From NCBI GenBank assembly GCA_014529385.2, contig CM043950.1, positions 158,077,545-158,141,544 on the forward strand: a DNA stretch of 64,000 nucleotides, given 5' to 3'. The first letter of the stretch is position 1; the number at the start of each line of letters is the position of its first letter. The notes beneath the pieces are model-generated. The model saw only the letters and a program-made list of their open reading frames with translations. It was not told where the DNA came from and did no database searches. Below, one piece after another: positions 58,769 through 64,000 of this stretch. The stretch comes from Adiantum capillus-veneris (taxonomy: Eukaryota; Streptophyta; Polypodiopsida; Polypodiales; Pteridaceae). A program made the position numbers and the translations under genes.

Positions 58769-59908
58769 ATGGAAGATACAAGAGAAGAGGAAGACCAACC
58801 TGCTAGCAAGGCTTCGCAGAAGATAGACAACATATCAAGAAAAGGGGAGGGCTTTAAAAACAGAAGCCTGTGCACTAGTATGGACCAAGAACAGTGTAGC
58901 AAGCTAAAGGAATCTTGCATCAAGGAAGTTTCACTAGAGGACCCTAACAAAGAGGTAAGTATGACTGAAGGTTTGGAGTTGGATATTGCTCTAAGGGCTT
59001 GGCACAACTGAGCAAGACTTTATTGTGTAGTGTCATAGACTTAGAGATGGGTAATGCCTCTAGTCTATTGAAAGGTGTTATAAACTTGGAGATGGGTAAT
59101 GCCTCCAGTTTATGTAAGGATGTTCAGAGTAAGTTTGATGATCAATATTTTGCCAACCTTTTAAGGGTGTTCCAAACTCCTCCACAACACAGCATTGTGT
59201 TTGCATGGGATGCATCAGACCTACGATTATGGTTAGCCGCTAGAACATATAGAGGTAAGATCACCATGGAGATAAGAGTTAAGGAGCCATGGATAGAAAA
59301 AAGGCTGATAGAATGCAAGAATGAAGGCCTCATTCCCAATTTGGTGCAATTTTTTAACAAACAATGCATCCTCTCTATGGAGAGAGATAAGTGGGTTATG
59401 CTTGTATTTAAGCCGCAAGGTAGATGGCTTACTATTAGCATCAGAAAAGACAGCTGACATGTTTGATCACACCCAAGAGAAGCATGATATGCTTGTAGGT
59501 TTTTCCAGTCATAGTAGTAAGCAAGGTTCTGAAGACAACTAGAGCTCACCACACCAACAAGGCGGCCATATATGGTGGATTCTTGGCACACTCTTGGGAA
59601 TCATAATTTTCAGTTCGGTCTTTGCAGGAGCCAAGATGCTCATTTCCCCTCTCGCTCTGGTGGTTACAAATTTTGGTCCTATTTGGCATGCAAATTTTAT
59701 TGTTCGAACACTGCAGACAATGATCCTATTCTTCACTTGGTATCCAGGAGGACACTGGCACAAAGTTTTGGAAGCCATGGGCTTCCCATTTAATCAACCG
59801 ACACTATTCCAAGGAACAGGCTATCACCAAGACCTGTTCCAGATTCATGAATATCCCAAAAATCTCACCAATGGCCAAATGGAATGGCTAGTTCAGAAGG
59901 CAACTTGA
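58769..59908 (+). pseudogene. Unrecognised reading frame replacing pol, with C-terminal hydrophobic segments
   Basis: Pieces in three frames appear to belong together: 58,769-59,011 (charged, KASQKIDNISRKGEGF), 58,999-59,457 (VIDLEMGNASSLLKG duplicated in tandem, then VFAWDASDLRLWLAARTYRG and RWLTISIRKDS), and from about 59,430 ASEKTADMFDHTQEK..., a TAG at 59,539, then SSPHQQGGHIWWILGTLLGI to 59,908. The last part has one clear membrane-type stretch (WWILGTLLGIIIFSSVFAGA) and a second hydrophobic region (FIVRTLQTMILFFTW). It sits between gag and the polypurine tract, where pol or an env-like third gene would be. I do not recognise the family. An env-like or element-specific extra ORF is possible, as is a captured host sequence. 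Confidence 0.5.
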
Positions 59909-59975
59909 TATCGTCTTCTACAGATCAACTGAAGAAGAATCAAAATCGGGGCTAGAGACATGAATGCCCCTAGCC

Positions 59976-59986
59976 AAAAGGGGAGG
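59976..59986 (+). other. Polypurine tract
   Basis: AAAAGGGGAGG, five bases before the 3' LTR start TGATAG. Confidence 0.7.
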
Positions 59987-59991
59987 TCTAA

Positions 59992-60308
59992 TGATAGTTG
60001 ATTTTTGGAAATCAAGAAAAAAAAAGAAAAAAAGAAAATCTTTCCTCTGACTAAAGCCTTGGCGACACCGTCGGAAGGCTCGGCAATGCCCTGGTCAACC
60101 TCACGCCCTAGCTTTTACTGGCATGGCCTCATCACATGGCCCCCCTCACTTGACCAGCCTTATCACCCTCATGCCCTCGCTCGTCCATACCCCAGCCCAG
60201 CGGGCCGCCATACCTCACCCCTCCCACTTCCCTCTCGTCCACACCTTGGTTTTACTCTCCCCTCCCTCTCTCTCCCTCTTGTTTTATTTCCCTGGCGGGC
60301 CACCCTCA

Positions 60309-60344
<36 letters not shown>

Positions 60345-60580
60345 AAAGGCTCTGTGGGCATGGAATGAAATATCCCACTCTCTTTCTCTCTCATTTTCCC
60401 TACACACCTCCCTCTTCCCTCTCTCCCTTCTCGGCACACACTCTCTCCCTCATCCATTCCTTCTCTCTCTCATCTCTCGGTGACAACTCGCTCTCTCTAG
60501 CTCTTGTCGGCGACCCACATGGCACAGGGCTCAGCCGTCCTCTCTCTCTATCTTCCTCGTTGCCTACAAGAAGCCGAGGC

Positions 60581-60635
<55 letters not shown>

Positions 60636-61103
60636 CTACACACACACACACACTCACTACAACCACATTCTCCCTCCTCTGACCCGCTACTCCCTCTCCC
60701 TCTCCCCCATTGACTCTCTCCCCTCCTCTCGTTTTTGAGATTCCATGCAACCCATCCGGGCGGAGGATAATATTCTCTCTCTCTCACCCACACATCCCTA
60801 CCCTTACACCACTTTGTTGACAAAACCACCCCCTTCCCTCGCTGGAAATAAGGTTTCTGTAAATATTGCAAGAAAATAATTCTCCCTCACACCCTCGAGG
60901 GTTTTCATCACCTATCATTCTCTGTGTGTGTGTGTGTGTGTGTCTGGAGAGTCCGTGATATTTCAAATCACCGTTGTCTGCATCCTAGCCGCTCAAAGCT
61001 AGGTGGTGCCCCTTGTTCGCTTCACCGTGACCGGCTTGCGGCGTGCATCGGCTCTCGGTGTTTTCGAGGCCGTCGAGATCCGTGTCGCACTTTGTGCTCA
61101 TCA
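59992..61103 (+). repeat. 3' LTR (1.1 kb)
   Basis: The shorter copy of the LTR. It contains (CT)n tracts at 60,312-60,342 and 60,589-60,632 and a (TG)n tract near 60,925. It ends CTCATCA at 61,103. Confidence 0.8.
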
Positions 61104-61329
61104 ATTTTTGGGCCAAGAAGATTAAGAGAGATACTGGAATGTCGTTTGCCTGTTGTAATTCCAATGATTAACTATGAAAACTCTCTTGATGTGCATGTGT
61201 TTGTCCTTATCTAAAGACAAGCTCCATTGAAGTTTCTAGGGATTGAGTTAGTCAAAAGTTTTGGATTCTTGAACGTGTGTTCGAAGGGGTTCTCAAAGCA
61301 TCGTAACTTAGGTAGCCATGGCTTTCTCT

Positions 61330-62290
61330 TATCCGGAATTTCATATATGGAAGAAGTGATGAAGATGTGGAAGACTTTTTGGAAAAGATGGAGGTTGCCT
61401 GCATTAGCAACCAGATTCATGACCTGGCGCAGATGTTACGTCTTCTTTAGATTTTTTTGAAGAGTGATGCACGAGTTTGGTCCAAAGCATTTGAAGAGGA
61501 GTTGCGTGCGGTGGATCCACCTGTAAGATTGAGTTGAGACAATCTACGGTATGGATTGGAAATGGTGTTTGTGAAGAAAGAAGATCCTGACAAAGTGTGG
61601 CAAGAAGTACAAGGTTTGGTGCAAAAGGAAGGTGAGCCAGTAGATGCGTCCATACATAAGTTTTCATTGGCATGGGAGCGGATGTGCAAGGCCTTAGCAC
61701 CACATGTACCTCCACCTGACATGATGAAGAAGGACATGTTCTTGGCTGGTCTTTGGGAGAATATACGTTGGAGTGGAGCTAAAGAAGCCTAGAATATATG
61801 AAGATGCATTGGAGGTGGCAAGGAACAAAGAGTGGAAGCTGAGGAAAATGAGCCAGCTAGGGGTGGAGTCTTTGTCCAAGAGGTCTGAGTTTCAGCCTAT
61901 GGATTCTTTACAAGGTCACATGCCAACGGTTCATCATGAACAAGTGGTTTTTGTTACTCCTCAAGTTATGCCAACAATGGTCACTACAACAGTGGAAGAT
62001 GATGGGCTAAGGCAAGACATGAGGCAAGTGGTAGATTTAATGAAGAATCTCAGCCTAAACATGCTGGGTAATGTGGGAAATAATCGAGGTCGGGGAGGTT
62101 TGCAAATCAGCCAGGAGGTGAAGAAAGACCTAGGAATGGTGTTAGACAAAGCAATGGTAGGTTCTGGAGGCAGAATCCCACATGTTATAATTGCGGAGAG
62201 TTGGGACACATCAGCCCACAATGTGATAAGCCACCAAGGATGGGGGGGAGACATGTATCCATTGCCAAGACAGGTTCTAACTAGGTCAAA
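61330..62290 (+). pseudogene. Second Ty3/gypsy gag (broken)
   Basis: From about 61,346 one frame gives YGRSDEDVEDFLEKMEVACI, then a stop and SDARVWSKAFEEEL. The 61,556-61,792 frame gives EDPDKVWQEVQGLVQKEGE, MCKALAPHVPPPDMMKKDMF and LAGLWENI. After a shift RIYEDALEVARNKEWKLRKM follows. A CX2CX4HX4C knuckle (CYNCGELGHISPQC) lies at 62,183-62,224 in yet another frame, so at least three frameshifts are present. It is gag of an element related to but diverged from the one at 57,464. No LTR of its own is visible on the left. Confidence 0.8.
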
Positions 62291-62299
62291 TGATTATGG

Positions 62300-63392
62300 C
62301 ATTGAAATTAAGGGAGAAGAAGGAACCAGTGGATTAACCCAGGAGGAAAAGGGAAAGAGAAAAGTGATAAGTGTAGTCACCGTGGAGAAGGCATCAAAGC
62401 TAGAGAATACATTAGTGATGCCTATTGGGAAGAGGACCATAGAGTACAAGGGAGGAATAAGTGCACCAGGTCCTAGTAAGAAGAAGGGAAAGATCCATGA
62501 AGGCGAGGATGTCAAGGCCAAGAGGAAAAGAAGGGATCATCGCAAGTTTCATGTTTCAGATTTTCCACTAGGGGATGGGAAATTAAGCTATGACTTGAAG
62601 AAGGATCTGACAAGCAGGAAGGCAGATGTTACTTTTGGGCAGCTTATAGAGATGGTGCCTAAGCTAAAGCGACAGTGGAAGAGGATGGTTAACCCAATGG
62701 AGAAAGAACCAGAGAGAGGTTAAGTGAAGGTGCTGACAATGGATGAGCTACTAGACATTTGCCCAATAGTAGATGTGTGGCACAAAAGAAAAAATCTAGG
62801 ACAAGGTTATGTGGATGGCAGAGCCCAAATATGTGTCATTACACACTCATGTGTTGAGAAGATGGGTCTTACAGTGACTGGGGTGTTAGGCTTTTGGATC
62901 AGATTGGCAAACCATCAAAAAGTAAAATGTTTGGGTGTTGTAAAGAGCTTAGAAGTGGAGGCGTATGATGCAAAGGTGGTGGTTGATTTTCATGTGATGA
63001 CAGCGGGGCTGGGAGCATATCCTATTATATTGGGCAGACCATGGTTACATGCAGTGGGGGTTGTTCAAGATTGGAGATGTGGTACGATTAGCCTCTATGG
63101 AAAGAGAGGTGCCAAGAAGCTATATAATATGGACACAAGGAAAGTATTGGAGGAGCTTTATGAAGTTGAGAACGAGCCTAGTGATAAAGACTATTCCACA
63201 GTGTCTGATGAGGACAGTGATAGTACTACCGACAGTGATAAGGATGTTGATGTTGCATTTCTTTTGATGGACAAAGTAATCCAGGAGTCTGGTTTAGTCG
63301 CAGTTGCAAATGAGGTTGAAGATGAAAGTGAAGGGCCTTATGAAGTGATTGAAGGGCTGATGCAAACTAAGGTAGAATTGTCAAAGAAGTAG
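62300..63392 (+). pseudogene. Gypsy protease region and linker
   Basis: A basic Lys/Arg/Glu-rich linker (62,300-62,723) ends at a TAA (62,721). The same frame continues with the retropepsin-like domain: GYVDGRAQICVITHSCVEKM has the DGxA(Q) catalytic-site form (usual DGGAQ, so Gly to Arg here). It is followed by AYPIILGRPWLHAVGVVQDW and GTISLYGKRG, both conserved in plant gypsy polyproteins. An acidic stretch (SDEDSDSTTDSDKDVD) follows, then a TAG at 63,390. All these pieces and the RT below are in one frame separated only by stop codons. Confidence 0.8.
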
Positions 63393-64000
63393 GAATTGAT
63401 GACACAAATGATCAGTGGAGACCTCTCAGCTATGGAGAAGGAGATATATTTGCACATGCTGGCTAGTTTTCCTGATTTGTTCATTACTTCATATGAAGAG
63501 ATCAGAGGGTTCAAGGGCGAAGAGATGCATATAGAGATGAAAGAAGGTGCTAGGACAGTGAGGAAAAGGCTAAGAAGGATGGGCCAAGAGTAGATGAAAG
63601 CCTTGCTGGAAGAGGTGGACAAGTTATTGAAGGCAGGGTTCGTAGTTCCAGTGGAAACCACAGAATGGGTGAGTGCAATAGTAATCAGCCCAAAGAAGGA
63701 TGGGAAGTGGAGGATTTGTGTAGATTTTAAACCCTTAAATGCAGCCACTAAGAAGAGCCCATATCCTCTTCCATTCATTGACCAGATCTTGGATTCAGTG
63801 GGATGGCTATGAGAGGTACAATGTGTGATGGTTTTTCAGGCTATTTTCAATTGAAGATTGCTCTTAAAGACCGAACAAAGACAACTTTCATTATGCCATG
63901 GAGCTGTTATTGCTACACGGTATTGCCATTTGGGTTGTCAAACGGACCGTCTTTCTATCAAGAGAGAGAAAATTGGGTATTGGCACCATTCATTGGGAGA
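63393..64000 (+). pseudogene. Gypsy reverse transcriptase, 5' part (runs off the window)
   Basis: The same frame continues with FPDLFITSYEEIRGFKGEEM, RKRLRRMGQE, a TAG at 63,591, then VDKLLKAGFVVPVETTEWVS, PKKDGKWRICVDFKPLNAAT and YPLPFIDQILDSV. These are RT fingers motifs. A TGA at 63,810 and a frame change near 63,815 precede CDGFSGYFQLKIALKDRTKT and LPFGLSNGPSFYQE, the catalytic palm region (first Asp in CDGFSGY). The YxDD box would lie beyond the window end. The copy is inactive but not very old, since long motifs remain intact. Confidence 0.88.

Larger units (their letters stand above)
54347..61103 (+). mobile_element. Gypsy-type LTR element with gag and an unknown ORF, no pol
   Basis: Direct repeats at 54,347-56,439 and 59,992-61,103 both begin TGATAG..GATTTTTGGAAAT and end at CTC(G/A)TCA. 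A PBS-like TGGTGCCCCCACAG (56,442) follows the first and a purine tract AAAAGGGGAGG (59,976-59,986) precedes the second, which fixes the plus orientation. The 3.5-kb interior holds a small CCHC frame, a broken gag with a zinc knuckle, and an unassigned reading frame. No protease, RT, RNase H or integrase is seen. The flanks AGTCT and ATTTT do not match, so no target duplication can be claimed. It must have depended on an autonomous relative. Confidence 0.82.

Noticed and set aside
54342-61108. A target-site duplication for the gypsy-type element
   Set aside because: The flanking pentamers AGTCT and ATTTT do not match, so no duplication can be claimed.

Overview
This window is nuclear DNA from a land plant with a large, repeat-rich genome. 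The evidence is the set of plant-type mobile elements (CACTA elements with TNP2 and TNPA genes, Ty1/copia and Ty3/gypsy retrotransposons with plant-style primer-binding sites), GT-AG introns, many long (CT)n and (GT)n microsatellites, and a fragment of a plant-specific HIPP metal-binding protein gene. I cannot name the species. I see no complete single-copy host gene, tRNA or rRNA. Nearly everything recognisable is a transposon, a transposon relic or a repeat.

Layout. 0-7.8 kb: relics only (a BED-type zinc-finger fragment, a gypsy RT/RNase H relic) plus several low-order repeats. 7.86-9.17 kb: a palindromic CACTAATGC/GCATTAGTG satellite and a TG tract. 9.4-14.5 kb: CACTA element 1 with a broken eight-exon TNP2 transposase and a clear 3' terminus. 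15.07-21.9 kb: an LTR element on the minus strand with both LTRs, a tRNA-iMet-type PBS and a PPT but no gag or pol; it carries a ~1.05 kb nested inverted repeat. 22-34.9 kb: decayed sequence with a gypsy integrase relic, a TNP2 relic of another CACTA lineage, a lone copia-type LTR, an 86-bp tandem repeat and long microsatellites.

34.9-52.4 kb is a nest. A gypsy-type gag relic is split by CACTA element 2 (35,595-43,594, exactly 8,000 bp, flanked by TGA on both sides). This element carries a nearly intact TNP2 gene, an apparently intact TNPA-like gene, and a captured HIPP fragment that still ends in a CaaX box. The gag relic is interrupted again by a 2.5-kb gag-only copia element (43,717-46,229, near-matching target duplication), and CACTA element 3 (from 46,235) follows 5 bp later. 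The leader of element 3 holds four consecutive long hairpins, and its TNP2 gene is a pseudogene.

52.4-64 kb: a gypsy LTR/PBS fragment, then a gypsy-type element with two LTRs (54,347-61,103). Its interior has gag followed by an unrecognised reading frame with hydrophobic C-terminal segments and no pol. A second gypsy gag-protease-RT polyprotein follows and runs off the window end.

How the parts may work together. CACTA element 2 is the only element here with both expected CACTA proteins and both termini, so it, or intact relatives, could supply transposase to defective copies such as element 3, which has the same 12-bp terminus. The gag-only copia and the two pol-less LTR elements would need enzymes from autonomous relatives, of which only a broken gypsy copy is visible here.
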